Source of the DNA: Yersinia intermedia
GTDB lineage: Bacteria; Pseudomonadota; Gammaproteobacteria; Enterobacterales; Enterobacteriaceae
NCBI RefSeq assembly: GCF_900635455.1
Contig: NZ_LR134116.1
Location: 2,418,001-2,482,000, forward strand
Direction: 5' to 3'
DNA length: 64,000 nt
The notes beneath the pieces were generated by a model. The model saw only the letters and a program-made list of their open reading frames with translations, was not told the origin of the DNA and made no database searches. Numbering within the stretch: the stretch's first letter is position 1; every line of letters begins with the position of its first letter. The position numbers and the translations under genes are program-made. Of this stretch, positions 31,607 to 40,726 are shown piece by piece.

Positions 31607-32353
31607 TTAATTCATTTCCATATTGCCACCGATTTTGAATACGATGGTGGTGACATAATCTTTAGCGGCAACCGCTTCAAATCGCCACTTACGCATCACT
31701 TGCTTCACCTCACGCTCAAAGGTATTACGCGGCGTCGCTTCCAAAACACGCACATTAGTGACACGGCCATTTTCGTCAATATCGTATTGAACCTTAACCT
31801 GCCCTTCGACACCCAAAGCCAGTGCCCTTGCCGGATAAGTTGGCTTTGCCTTACTTAAGGCTTTTGGCCCGGCAGTGGTTGATGCACCCGGCACTGACGC
31901 TTTCGGCGCTGCTTTTACCGGCGCATTATTGGCAACCAGTGCTGGCTCATCAGATTTGAACGGTTTGTCATCCGGTGGTGCCTCGGTCTTCTTCACTTCC
32001 GGCTTTTTAACTTCTTTTTTTACCGGTTTCGGCTTAGGTTTCGGTTTTGGCTTCACCGGTTCAGGAATGGGGACAGCAACAGGCTCAGGCAGCACTTCAG
32101 GCTCTGGCGGTGCCTCTTCAATCTTTTCAGATTCAGGTTCAACCTGTGGCTCTGCCGCCGCAGGTTGTGGCGCAGCAAAGGTGGCTATATTAACCATCGT
32201 AACGGCAAGCGGCGCATCCTCTATTTCAGGTTGTATTTTCATTTGCTCTACTGAAACGTACAGCAGAGTTGCAATTACGCTACCATGTAAACCAACTGAA
32301 AATGCGATTGGCCATGTAAGCCGACGACCCAAGAAAAATTTATTTAGCTGCAT
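31607..32353 (-). CDS. tonB: TonB, energy-transducing protein for outer membrane receptors
   Basis: Couples the ExbBD proton motor to TonB-dependent siderophore, heme and cobalamin receptors. The N-terminal anchor (WPIAFSVGLHGSVIATLLYV) carries the essential Ser and His of the SxxxH motif. A long periplasmic Pro-Glu / Pro-Lys region spans residues 60-125 (PEPVKPKPKPKPKPVKKE). The C-terminal domain (about residues 160-248) has KAKPTYPARALALGVEGQVK and ends FKIGGNMEMN. Length 248 residues. A Fur-like site lies upstream. Confidence 0.96.
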   Translation of the reverse strand: MQLNKFFLGRRLTWPIAFSVGLHGSVIATLLYVSVEQMKIQPEIEDAPLAVTMVNIATFAAPQPAAAEPQVEPESEKIEEAPPEPEVLPEPVAVPIPEPVKPKPKPKPKPVKKEVKKPEVKKTEAPPDDKPFKSDEPALVANNAPVKAAPKASVPGASTTAGPKALSKAKPTYPARALALGVEGQVKVQYDIDENGRVTNVRVLEATPRNTFEREVKQVMRKWRFEAVAAKDYVTTIVFKIGGNMEMN

Positions 32354-32390
32354 AATAATTCAATGTCCTCTAATGCAGCTAAGTGTAAAT

Positions 32391-32409
32391 GCAAATAGCA
32401 ATCATATTC
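32391..32409 (-). promoter_or_regulatory. Fur-box-like site upstream of tonB
   Basis: GCAAATAGCAATCATATTC matches 13 of 19 positions of the Fur consensus by my count. It is 38 bases upstream of the tonB start, a sensible place for iron repression, as known for E. coli tonB. Confidence 0.5.
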
Positions 32410-32637
32410 AATAAGCAACCGCAAACAATCTTCCTCAACAGCCTTAAATGATGCTTTAAACGGCAATATTAACGGAATAACACTTTCCATTTACGCTTAG
32501 TTATCATTCTATTCCATTATTAACTACCGGTGTATTCGTCTGCTAACCAGGGTTGGTGACATTCCCGCATATTATTGAATTTATGGGTAGAACATGGTGT
32601 TATGGCACACCGAGTACAAACCATCATATTGAAGTAT

Positions 32638-32704
32638 ATACCCTAAATAATTCGAGTTGCAGGAAGGCAGTCAACACACATGCAGCTTGAAGTATGGCGG
32701 GTAT
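32638..32704. repeat. Yersinia-type intergenic palindrome upstream of yciI
   Basis: A 67-base imperfect palindrome with ends ATACCC / GGGTAT and inner arms TTCGAGTTGCAGG / TGCAGCTTGAAGTA. It shares the CAACAC...GCAGCTT core with the other repeats in this window, and this end structure is familiar from Yersinia genomes (from memory, not searched). Confidence 0.8.
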
Positions 32705-32724
32705 GATAATTTTAAAGGTGAAAC

Positions 32725-33021
32725 ATGCTTTATATAATCTTTGCAACTGATGTTCCTGATTCGCTGGAGAAGCGCTTATCTGTTCGCCCTGCACATCTGG
32801 CCCGCCTGCAAGCATTGCAGGATCAAGGGCGTTTACTGACCGCAGGCCCAAACCCTGCAATTGATAGTGCAGACCCTGGTGCCGCCGGATTTACAGGATC
32901 TACTGTTATTGCCGAATTTACATCGCAACCAGAGGCCGAGCGTTGGGCGGAGCAAGACCCTTATATTGCCGCTGGCGTGTATCAGTCGGTTATTGTAAAA
33001 CCCTATAAACGGGTATTCTGA
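32725..33021 (+). CDS. yciI: YciI-family protein
   Basis: Small dimeric ferredoxin-like-fold protein, 98 residues; function unproven, though the fold carries a conserved His-Asp pair suggestive of catalysis. The family pattern is visible: [30 protein letters not shown] (His near residue 23), AGPNPA, and the Asp in [13 protein letters not shown]. Same neighbourhood as E. coli, near tonB. Confidence 0.93.
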   Translation: MLYIIFATDVPDSLEKRLSVRPAHLARLQALQDQGRLLTAGPNPAIDSADPGAAGFTGSTVIAEFTSQPEAERWAEQDPYIAAGVYQSVIVKPYKRVF

Positions 33022-33038
33022 ATCACGACAAGTTTGTG

Positions 33039-33078
33039 ACGTATATTCAGCCATAGGCAACTCAGGTTGAATATACGT
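33039..33078. repeat. Inverted repeat after yciI
   Basis: Perfect 11-base arms ACGTATATTCA / TGAATATACGT separated by 18 bases, 17 bases past the yciI stop. There is no T-run, so it is not a classical terminator; it may be another small palindromic element or a protein-binding site. Confidence 0.7.
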
Positions 33079-33205
33079 TCCCCATCGGGTTATTACATGT
33101 ATTTAATTATCTTTACTTATAATTACTGAGAATCATTGTCTAATCACATATCGATTTTTCTATCGTGACGTTAAGTCATTTTTGTTAAATGCGGAGATGA
33201 AGACT

Positions 33206-33466
33206 ATGCAGTGTCCAGTATGCAAAGATACCCAACTGGTGATGTCTGAACGTAAAAGCATTGAGATCGATTATTGCCCGAACTGCCGTGGTGTATGGCT
33301 GGATCGTGGCGAGCTAGATAAAATCATTGAAAAATCAGTTGAAAGTACACCGACATCAGCACCATACACTGACGCCAGAGACCGTGAACACGATCGCGAT
33401 AATCACGGATATTCAAAGCCTAAGCACTACAAAAAGAAAAGTTTCCTGTCAGAGTTATTTGATTAA
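33206..33466 (+). CDS. Zinc-ribbon (zf-TFIIB type) protein
   Basis: Protein of 86 residues with an N-terminal Cys4 ribbon, MQCPVCKDTQLVM then IDYCPNCRGVWLDRGELDKI, the zf-TFIIB signature (CPxC...CPxCxGVWLDxGEL). The rest is a hydrophilic, His/Asp/Lys-rich tail ending KKKSFLSELFD. The start at 33206 has GGAG nine bases upstream. The role of such proteins is unknown. It sits where E. coli has kch (potassium channel), which I do not see here. Confidence 0.85.
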   Translation: MQCPVCKDTQLVMSERKSIEIDYCPNCRGVWLDRGELDKIIEKSVESTPTSAPYTDARDREHDRDNHGYSKPKHYKKKSFLSELFD

Positions 33467-33515
33467 CTCAGTAGGTAATTTTCTGATGTGGTCGTGAACA
33501 GTACCTAACGTGATC

Positions 33516-33541
33516 ATACGCCTGAACACAGGCGTATTTGA
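33516..33541 (+). terminator. Terminator after the zinc-ribbon gene
   Basis: ATACGCCTG-AACA-CAGGCGTAT followed by TTGATTTAT: a strong stem with a weak T-run. Confidence 0.65.
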
Positions 33542-33583
33542 TTTATGCTGTTATTTAAAACAGGTGATCTAAGGCTACGCTCA

Positions 33584-33847
33584 TCAGGCTTTGTAGTGTT
33601 TAAGCCAGTGCTCTTCGCATGCATCAACAGCTTTATCCAACATATGCGCCGGTGCCTTTAAAATCATATGGTCTTTTCTTACCCAAACCGAATAAGTGTG
33701 TTTGCCAGCAGCAATGACTTGCTCACAATAAATAGCAGCATGATATATCAGCTCAGATTCTTCACAATAAATCTCGTACTTATAAAGTGCAGTGCTGACT
33801 TTTAAATCCCCGAAGAATACTGTTTTAGCTAATTTATATTGAGACAT
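33584..33847 (-). CDS. Orphan 87-residue protein
   Basis: I do not recognise this protein. It begins MSQYKLAKTVFFGDLKVSTALYK and has two short cysteine-containing segments (IYCEESELIYHAAIYCEQV, and DACEEHW near the end), with a net mixed charge and no membrane segment. Codon use and GC look like the surrounding genes. AAAGG lies about 9-11 bases before the ATG. It stands alone between the zinc-ribbon gene and the EAL gene. Confidence 0.6.
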   Translation of the reverse strand: MSQYKLAKTVFFGDLKVSTALYKYEIYCEESELIYHAAIYCEQVIAAGKHTYSVWVRKDHMILKAPAHMLDKAVDACEEHWLKHYKA

Positions 33848-33961
33848 GAACTATAGCCTTTACTGAAATAGGGACTTTATCATCCGCTCATCTGCCGCAT
33901 ATAACTGTGATATTCGCAGCAAAAGCACCCTAAGTTGATGTCCTATCGGCAAAATCTGAAA

Positions 33962-34663
33962 TTATCCGAGTGATAACTTATTCACCTCACTCAATGAAAA
34001 TGAACTAAATAGGTAACCTTGCATGGCATCCACTCCCTGGTCAGATAGTTGAGTAAGTTGCTGGTGGGTTTCTACCCCTTCAACTATCACATACTGGCAG
34101 TGTTCACGTAGTTGGATAAGCAAATTATCAAACGTGACACTCCCTCCCCATTGCCAGAAAAAATGCTTATCAATCTTGACACATTCAAAGAAACCACTGG
34201 CAGCCGCAGCCAGGTGAGCATTGCCACTACCAAAGTCGTCCAGCCACAGCGAGTATCGTTCAGCCAACTTACTTAATAATGTGTTCTTTGGCCCATCACT
34301 GAGATTGGGGAAGCTCTCCATTATCTCCAGCCGGATAAAAGGCATCATAGCTAATAATGAGATGACTTCCTCGTCATACAGCACCGCTTGGGCCATATCA
34401 AAATCTATATTAATTGAGAGTATTATTTGTTGGTCAATAAACCATTCCTGCTGTGTTTTTACTGCACATAATTGGTCAAGTAGCAGTTTAGCCTTCATCT
34501 GAGCATTAAGTTGATGGAGGAAACGCTCGGTATAAATAGGCGATTTAAAAGAGGCCGTTGTGAAACGACTCAATAATTCCACAGCAAATAACTTACCGTT
34601 CTGCCGGTAAACTGGTTCACAGATAAAAGTGCAATCAACTGCAATGTTTAGCCTGCTATCCAC
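33962..34663 (-). CDS. EAL-domain protein, probable cyclic-di-GMP phosphodiesterase
   Basis: A stand-alone EAL domain, 233 residues, without sensory or GGDEF parts, similar in design to E. coli PdeH (YhjH). Catalytic elements can be traced: AVELLSR (EAL motif, about residue 28), LSINID (Asn), RLEIMES (Glu), LDDFGSGNA (DDFG), KIDKHF (Lys), VEGVET (Glu) and MQGYLFS (Gln). An active phosphodiesterase is therefore plausible, although the EAL triplet reads ELL. The start is GTG at 34663 with AAGGG upstream. A long AT-rich non-coding region precedes it. Confidence 0.85.
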   Translation of the reverse strand: MDSRLNIAVDCTFICEPVYRQNGKLFAVELLSRFTTASFKSPIYTERFLHQLNAQMKAKLLLDQLCAVKTQQEWFIDQQIILSINIDFDMAQAVLYDEEVISLLAMMPFIRLEIMESFPNLSDGPKNTLLSKLAERYSLWLDDFGSGNAHLAAAASGFFECVKIDKHFFWQWGGSVTFDNLLIQLREHCQYVIVEGVETHQQLTQLSDQGVDAMQGYLFSSFSLSEVNKLSLG

Positions 34664-35225
34664 AGTAAAACCCTTTTATTTGATTAGAACAGCAGTATTG
34701 ATCAATTGATAAAATTGATCAATTTTTTATTATTGATCACTAAAAACGATATAAGAAATCGCTAAAAGAAGCAACAAAAACGAACAACCCATTGATAGAT
34801 AAGAAAGTGTTACTCAATCATGATAATGACTAAGATTATTATTTCATAATCATTTATTTCATAGCGGAATGGCCGCATCGAACAACCGAACAGTAACACC
34901 CCTGAAACTGAACGATTAGAACGAAGCGGCCTAATATATAGGGTAGCGCGATGTCATTCTGATGTGAAATAAACTTATAAAGTATTATTGTGCACCTTTT
35001 ATTATTAATAGTAACATCAGAATTATCGCATTTTGATAATTTAGGATATGAGTGATTTTTCTTCGAACAAAAACGATATTTTAAGTGGAAAATATCATTC
35101 TAGATTTTAACGCAGGCAACAAATTATTGACAAGTTCATCAGGAATAATCCAGTAGCAACGTGTGTAATATGAGATTTCCTGTAGTAAAAAGTTAATAAA
35201 AGCTGGGAATTGGTGGAGATGAAAA
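34664..35225. other. AT-rich non-coding region upstream of the EAL gene
   Basis: About 560 bases with no supported gene. Near 34700 there are repeated TTGATCAA / TTGATCAATT palindromes (34697-34735) that could be regulator sites for the EAL gene. The rest is AT-rich with many stops in all frames. Confidence 0.45.
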
Positions 35226-35255
35226 CAAAAACAGCCTCATAAAGAGACTGTTTTT
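35226..35255 (-). terminator. yciY terminator
   Basis: Read leftward, AAAAACAGTCTC-TTTA-TGAGGCTGTTTTTG, a stem ending in a T-run, 18 bases past the yciY stop. Confidence 0.75.
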
Positions 35256-35272
35256 ATTACCATCACAGTGAA

Positions 35273-35449
35273 CTACCATTCATAAGCCACAGTGAACAAT
35301 AACGCCCTACGATGCTGATGCTCGTGGAGTTGCCTGACACAATAGATATGGCGATAGCGCCGTGATTGCCCTTCAAGCCAGCGATTTCTTCGGCGCTGAT
35401 TTTGCCGCAGCATACGCCAGCGGCCCACCTCATTCTTACTCCGTCTCAT
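35273..35449 (-). CDS. yciY: YciY, small arginine-rich protein
   Basis: A 58-residue open frame beginning MRRSKNEVGRWRMLRQ and containing RRRNRWLEGQSRRYRH. This matches E. coli YciY (MKRSRTEVGRWRMQRQ..., about 57 residues) in length, in the VGRWRM and RWLEGQSRR blocks and in position, divergent from clsA. It is very basic and has no known function. GGAAG lies about nine bases before the ATG and a terminator follows. Confidence 0.88.
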   Translation of the reverse strand: MRRSKNEVGRWRMLRQNQRRRNRWLEGQSRRYRHIYCVRQLHEHQHRRALLFTVAYEW

Positions 35450-35722
35450 GAAACATTTCTTCCAAAGCTGAGAACTGGGCTATTATAAACCATTCATCTC
35501 TTGAGCCAAGTCACTGCGCGGCAAAATCGTGGGTTTAGCCTAAATAGCCGATGTATCTCAGTGTGAGAAGATCAAAATAATACCGTTAAATGTTTAATTT
35601 ACCGTTGCAAGTCCTTTAGCTTAAAAGATTTTATCCAGTAATATCTCTGATTAAAGGTTTCGCCTTTGCAATACTGTGCGTACACTCTTTAGTGACCGTT
35701 TGTGAACAGGACTTCCGCCCTT

Positions 35723-37183
35723 ATGACAACATTTTATACCGTAATCAGTTGGCTCTCAGTTTTTGGCTATTGGTTGCTTATTGCCGGGGTTACATTGCGT
35801 ATTCTGATGAAACGCAGAGCCGTTCCTTCGGCCATGGCATGGCTACTGGTTATTTATATTCTGCCATTGGTTGGGATAATTGCTTATCTGTCGTTTGGTG
35901 AGCTTCATTTGGGCAAGCGCCGCGCTGAGCGTGCAAAAGCGATGTGGCCTTCCACCGCCCGCTGGCTTAGTGAATTGAAAGACTGCCAGCATATTTTTGC
36001 CACTTCAAATAGCGAGGTCGCCACCCCACTATTTCAATTATGTGAACGCCGCCAAGGCATCAGTGGCGTTAAAGGTAATCAATTACAGTTATTAACCACC
36101 ACCGATGACACATTAAAAGCGCTGGTGCGTGATATTGAACTGGCCCGTCACAACATCGAGATGGTGTTTTATATCTGGCAACCAGGTGGCTTGGTTGATC
36201 AGGTCGCCGAATCCTTAATGGCTGCAGCACGGCGAGGTGTCCATTGCAGACTGATGCTGGACTCTGCCGGTAGCCAGCAATTCTTCCTCACCCCCTATCC
36301 GGCTATGATGCGCAATGCGGGAATTGAAGTAGTCGAAGCACTCAAAGTTAATGTATTCCGGGTATTTCTGCGCCGAATGGATTTACGCCAACACCGCAAA
36401 GTCGTGTTGATTGATAATTATGTTGCTTATACCGGTAGCATGAATATGGTTGATCCTCGCTTTTTCAAGCAAGATGCTGGCGTGGGTCAATGGATCGATA
36501 TGATGGCCAGAATGGAAGGCCCGGTGGCTACCACCATAGGTATTGTGTATGCCTGTGACTGGGAAATTGAAACCGGCAAACGCATTCTGCCTCCGGCACC
36601 TGATGCGAATATCATGCCGTTTGAGGAAGAGAGCGGCCATACCATCCAGGTTATCGCCTCTGGTCCTGGTTTCCCTGAGGAAATGATTCACCAGGCCTTA
36701 TTAATGGCGGTATATGCCGCCCGTGAGCAGCTCATCATGACGACACCGTATTTCGTGCCTAGTGATGACCTGCTACATGCCATCTGTACCGCAGCGCAGC
36801 GTGGAGTTGATGTCAGCATTATTGTTCCTCGAGATAACGACTCGATGATGGTCCGCTGGGCAAGCCGAGCATTCTTCTCTGAATTGTTGGAAGCGGGCGT
36901 TAAAGTTTATCAGTTTGAAGGCGGGCTGTTGCACAGCAAAAGTGTGCTGGTCGACGGCCAACTGAGTTTGGTTGGAACGGTCAATCTGGATATGCGCAGC
37001 TTATGGTTGAACTTTGAAATCACGCTGGTCATTGATGATGATGGTTTTGGTGCAGATTTGGCACAAGTTCAAGACGATTACATTGCCCGCTCGGTGTTGT
37101 TAGATGGTGAATTATGGAATAAGCGCCCTCTCTGGCACCGCGTTACTGAACGATTATTCTACTTTTTCAGTCCGTTACTGTAA
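35723..37183 (+). CDS. clsA: ClsA, cardiolipin synthase A
   Basis: Inner-membrane phospholipase D-type enzyme that condenses two phosphatidylglycerols to cardiolipin and glycerol. Two N-terminal helices (residues 8-28 and 40-60) are followed by two HKD motifs: [18 protein letters not shown] (about residue 224) and [18 protein letters not shown] (about residue 404). The ATG at 35723 gives 486 residues, identical in length to E. coli; an upstream GTG at 35702 is not needed. Divergent from yciY. Confidence 0.96.
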   Translation: MTTFYTVISWLSVFGYWLLIAGVTLRILMKRRAVPSAMAWLLVIYILPLVGIIAYLSFGELHLGKRRAERAKAMWPSTARWLSELKDCQHIFATSNSEVATPLFQLCERRQGISGVKGNQLQLLTTTDDTLKALVRDIELARHNIEMVFYIWQPGGLVDQVAESLMAAARRGVHCRLMLDSAGSQQFFLTPYPAMMRNAGIEVVEALKVNVFRVFLRRMDLRQHRKVVLIDNYVAYTGSMNMVDPRFFKQDAGVGQWIDMMARMEGPVATTIGIVYACDWEIETGKRILPPAPDANIMPFEEESGHTIQVIASGPGFPEEMIHQALLMAVYAAREQLIMTTPYFVPSDDLLHAICTAAQRGVDVSIIVPRDNDSMMVRWASRAFFSELLEAGVKVYQFEGGLLHSKSVLVDGQLSLVGTVNLDMRSLWLNFEITLVIDDDGFGADLAQVQDDYIARSVLLDGELWNKRPLWHRVTERLFYFFSPLL

Positions 37184-37256
37184 GTAACTTAGGCCGCAGG
37201 GCCATCAAATTGTAGATTCTCTGAGTTATTGACTTCAGATAGCATAATAATTGTAA

Positions 37257-37670
<414 letters not shown>

Positions 37671-37714
37671 TCGTCATACCCCCTTTACCCCATGGCTGTT
37701 AATGCTGTAATGAC

Positions 37715-37748
37715 AAAAATCCCCGTCAGTTCTCTGGCGGGGATTTTG
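37715..37748. terminator. Terminator between yciU and oppF
   Basis: AAAAATCCCCG, a 12-base loop, CGGGGATTTT; symmetric with T-runs on both strands, between convergent genes. Confidence 0.85.
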
Positions 37749-37773
37749 CTATTGGGCGATCACTCAGCGCATG

Positions 37774-38775
37774 CTATAGCGGATCAACTTTCAGACAAGA
37801 TACCGCATGGCGGAAGCTGCCCTCTAATAGTGGGCGGGTTTTTGCGCACTCTGGCCCGGCGATGGGGCAACGAGTACGAAATACACAGCCTGATGGCGGG
37901 TTAATTGGTGAAGGTAGCTCCCCCTCTAACAACTGGATCACTTTCGCCCTTTCTTTGTCAGGATCAGGGATAGGTACCGCCGACATCAGCGCCTTGGTGT
38001 ACGGATGCTGCGGATTATGGTAAACCTCATCATAGGTTCCCAACTCTACTGCATGGCCCAAGTACATCACCAACACCCGGTCAGAAATGTGTTTTACCAC
38101 CGCCAGATCATGGGCAATAAAAATCAGTGATAACCCCATTTCACGCTGCAATTGCTGCAACAAGTTCACCACTTGCGCCTGAATTGATACATCAAGCGCA
38201 GAAACCGGTTCATCACAAATCACCAGTTTCGGTTCAAGAATCAATGCCCGGGCAATACCAATACGCTGGCACTGCCCCCCCGAAAACTCGTGGGGATAAC
38301 GGTTGATTAGGTTAGGTAACAAGCCAACCTTCAGCATCATGGCTTTAACTTTATCTTTGACTTCCTGACGCGGCATTTTAGGATGATAAGTCCGCAGCGG
38401 CTCAGCGATGATTTCACCGATGGTCATTCGCGGGTTTAATGACGCCAGCGGGTCCTGGAATATCATCTGAATATCGCTACGGGTCTCACGCCATTGCGCA
38501 TCACTCAGGCTCAGCAAGTCTTTACCTAACCATGCCACACTGCCACTGGTCGCTTTCACCAAACCAATAATGGCGCGGGCGAATGTTGATTTGCCACATC
38601 CAGACTCGCCGACCACACCTAAGGTTTCGCCTTCATACAAGCGCAGTGTTACACCATCAACGGCTTTTAGTGTTTTCGCTGGCTGCCAGAACCATTGTTT
38701 GCCATCATGAATATCAAAATGAACTTTCAGATCAGCCACTTCTAGCAATACTTTCTTCTCAGTCATGACATTCAT
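37774..38775 (-). CDS. oppF: OppF, oligopeptide ABC transporter ATPase
   Basis: One of the two ATPases of the OppABCDF importer. Walker A GESGCGKST (about residue 58), the ABC signature FSGGQCQRIGIAR (about residue 164) and Walker B LVICDEPVSALDV are visible. The C-terminal oligopeptide-transporter extension contains a GCVFRTRCP motif with cysteines, possibly binding an iron-sulfur cluster as in related proteins. Length 333 residues. The start overlaps the oppD stop by four bases (ATGA). Confidence 0.96.
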   Translation of the reverse strand: MNVMTEKKVLLEVADLKVHFDIHDGKQWFWQPAKTLKAVDGVTLRLYEGETLGVVGESGCGKSTFARAIIGLVKATSGSVAWLGKDLLSLSDAQWRETRSDIQMIFQDPLASLNPRMTIGEIIAEPLRTYHPKMPRQEVKDKVKAMMLKVGLLPNLINRYPHEFSGGQCQRIGIARALILEPKLVICDEPVSALDVSIQAQVVNLLQQLQREMGLSLIFIAHDLAVVKHISDRVLVMYLGHAVELGTYDEVYHNPQHPYTKALMSAVPIPDPDKERAKVIQLLEGELPSPINPPSGCVFRTRCPIAGPECAKTRPLLEGSFRHAVSCLKVDPL

Positions 38776-39791
38776 ACTAATTCCCCCACTGGCTTATAGC
38801 AGGCACGTAAACGGCCTTCACCAAAATGCTCCAATGCCGGAGCAACTCCGCAGCGATCCATTGCATATTGGCAGCGCGGCTGGAATGGGCAACCTTTAGG
38901 CAAGCGTAATAAATTCGGCGGATTACCCGGTATCGTCATGAGAGATTCGCCTTCAGCATCAAGACGAGGAACAGCATTCAGCAAACCAATAGAATAAGGG
39001 TGGCTTGGGTGATAAAACACATCGCGAGCCTGACCATACTCCATAGTTCGCCCTGCATACATCACCAGAACTTTATTGCAGATCCCCGCAACGACGCCAA
39101 GGTCATGGGTGATCATAATGATTGCAGTATTGAACTCATGCTTCAGCTCATTCAGCAAAGTCATGATTTGCGCCTGAACGGTTACATCAAGTGCGGTTGT
39201 TGGCTCATCGGCAATCAATAATTTAGGGCGGCACAACAGCGCCATCGCAATCATTACCCGCTGACGCATACCACCAGAGAACTCATGGGGATACATGCGC
39301 ATGCGCTTACGCGCTTCCGGCATTTTTACCGCATCAAGCATACGGATCGACTCTTCGAATGCTTCGCTTTTGCTCATCTTTTTATGCAGTTGCAGCACTT
39401 CCATTAGCTGCTCACCGACGCGCATATACGGGTTCAGAGAGGTCATTGGGTCTTGGAATATCATCGAGATTTCCTCAGCCCGTAAGCGGTTCAATTGTTT
39501 TTCTGGCAGATTTAAGATTTCACGGCCATTAAACTTTGCAGACCCCCCGATCCGGCCATTACTGGCCAACAAGCCCATCAACGCAAAAGCGGTTTGTGAT
39601 TTACCGGATCCAGATTCCCCTACAATGCCTAATGTTTCGCCAGCACGCAGGTCAAAATTAAGAGCGTTAACTGCGGTCACATCACCGTCTGGCGTGCCGA
39701 AAGTCACGGTTAAATCTTTTACATCCAGCAGTATATCTTGCGCCAACAATGCAGATTGCTGAACAGCAGACCGATTATCAATAGTCGTCAT
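38772..39791 (-). CDS. oppD: OppD, oligopeptide ABC transporter ATPase
   Basis: Second ATPase of the Opp importer. Walker A GESGSGKSQ (about residue 57), signature FSGGMRQRVMIAM (about residue 167), Walker B LLIADEPTTALDV and the switch histidine in IMITHDLGVV are all present. The C-terminal cysteine motif is GCPFQPRCQYAMDRC. Length 339 residues. It follows oppC by 11 bases and overlaps oppF by four. Confidence 0.96.
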   Translation of the reverse strand: MTTIDNRSAVQQSALLAQDILLDVKDLTVTFGTPDGDVTAVNALNFDLRAGETLGIVGESGSGKSQTAFALMGLLASNGRIGGSAKFNGREILNLPEKQLNRLRAEEISMIFQDPMTSLNPYMRVGEQLMEVLQLHKKMSKSEAFEESIRMLDAVKMPEARKRMRMYPHEFSGGMRQRVMIAMALLCRPKLLIADEPTTALDVTVQAQIMTLLNELKHEFNTAIIMITHDLGVVAGICNKVLVMYAGRTMEYGQARDVFYHPSHPYSIGLLNAVPRLDAEGESLMTIPGNPPNLLRLPKGCPFQPRCQYAMDRCGVAPALEHFGEGRLRACYKPVGELV

Positions 39792-39802
39792 AGTGCTACT
39801 CC

Positions 39803-40708
39803 TCAGCGATCTTTCGGATCGAGGGCATCACGCAAGCCATCGCCGATAAAGTTGAAACAGAACAAAGTCACTACCAGGAAACCGGCAGGGAACATCAGTA
39901 ACCACGGCGATACTTCCATGGAGTTAGCACCATCACTGAGCAATGCACCCCAGCTACTCAAAGGTTCTTGTGTGCCTAACCCAAGGAAACTCAAGAAGGA
40001 TTCAAACAAAATCATGCTAGGAACCAGTAACGAAGCGTACACCACCACCACACCCAGAACGTTCGGAACAATATGGCGTAATACGATGTTGCGAGTGGAA
40101 ACACCACCAACTACTGCTGCTTCAATGAATTCTTTCCGTTTTAGACTTAATGTTTGCCCGCGCACAATACGCGCCATATCCAGCCAGGACACCATGCCGA
40201 TTGCCACAAATATCAATAGAATATTCTGGCCAAAGAAGGTCACCAGCAGAATAACGAAGAACATAAAGGGGAATGAGTTAAGAATTTCCAGCAGGCGCAT
40301 CATCAGTGAATCAATTTTCCCACCGAGATACCCCGATAACGAACCATATAAGGTGCCAACAACCACGGCAACCAAAGCCGCAGCCACCCCCACCATCAAT
40401 GAAATTCGACCACCGATAGCAACACGAACCAACAGATCGCGACCTGAGGAATCGGTACCGAAATAGTGCCCGGACTCAATATTGGGGGCGGCTGACATCA
40501 TGCCCCAGTCCGTATCCGAATAGGTAAACTGCGCCAACATGGGGGCCAGAATAACAAATAAGGTAATTAACATCAGGATCACCAAACTGGTGATCGCCGC
40601 TCGGTTATGAATAAAACGGCGGCGGGCATCCTGCCAAAGGCTGCGCCCTTCAACTTCCAGTTTTTCACTGAAAACTTCCAGAGCTTCGCTATTTTTATTG
40701 CTCAACAT
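39803..40708 (-). CDS. oppC: OppC, oligopeptide ABC transporter permease
   Basis: Inner-membrane permease with about six helices. The binding-protein-dependent transport signature EAAVVGGVSTRNIVLRHIVP (EAA loop, about residue 193) contacts the ATPases. Length 301 residues, close to E. coli OppC. An N-terminal cytoplasmic segment precedes the first helix (about residues 37-60). Separated from oppB by 18 bases. Confidence 0.96.
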   Translation of the reverse strand: MLSNKNSEALEVFSEKLEVEGRSLWQDARRRFIHNRAAITSLVILMLITLFVILAPMLAQFTYSDTDWGMMSAAPNIESGHYFGTDSSGRDLLVRVAIGGRISLMVGVAAALVAVVVGTLYGSLSGYLGGKIDSLMMRLLEILNSFPFMFFVILLVTFFGQNILLIFVAIGMVSWLDMARIVRGQTLSLKRKEFIEAAVVGGVSTRNIVLRHIVPNVLGVVVVYASLLVPSMILFESFLSFLGLGTQEPLSSWGALLSDGANSMEVSPWLLMFPAGFLVVTLFCFNFIGDGLRDALDPKDR

Positions 40709-40726
40709 AATTGGCGTGCTCCAGTG

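Noticed and set aside
31875..32414. 179-codon plus-strand frame rich in Gly, Ser and Thr opposite tonB
   Set aside because: It is the antisense of the Pro/Lys/Glu-rich region of tonB, which automatically gives a long low-complexity frame.
39738..40466. 242-codon plus-strand frame opposite oppC
   Set aside because: Antisense to well-conserved oppC with a Thr/Arg/Asn-biased composition typical of shadow frames.
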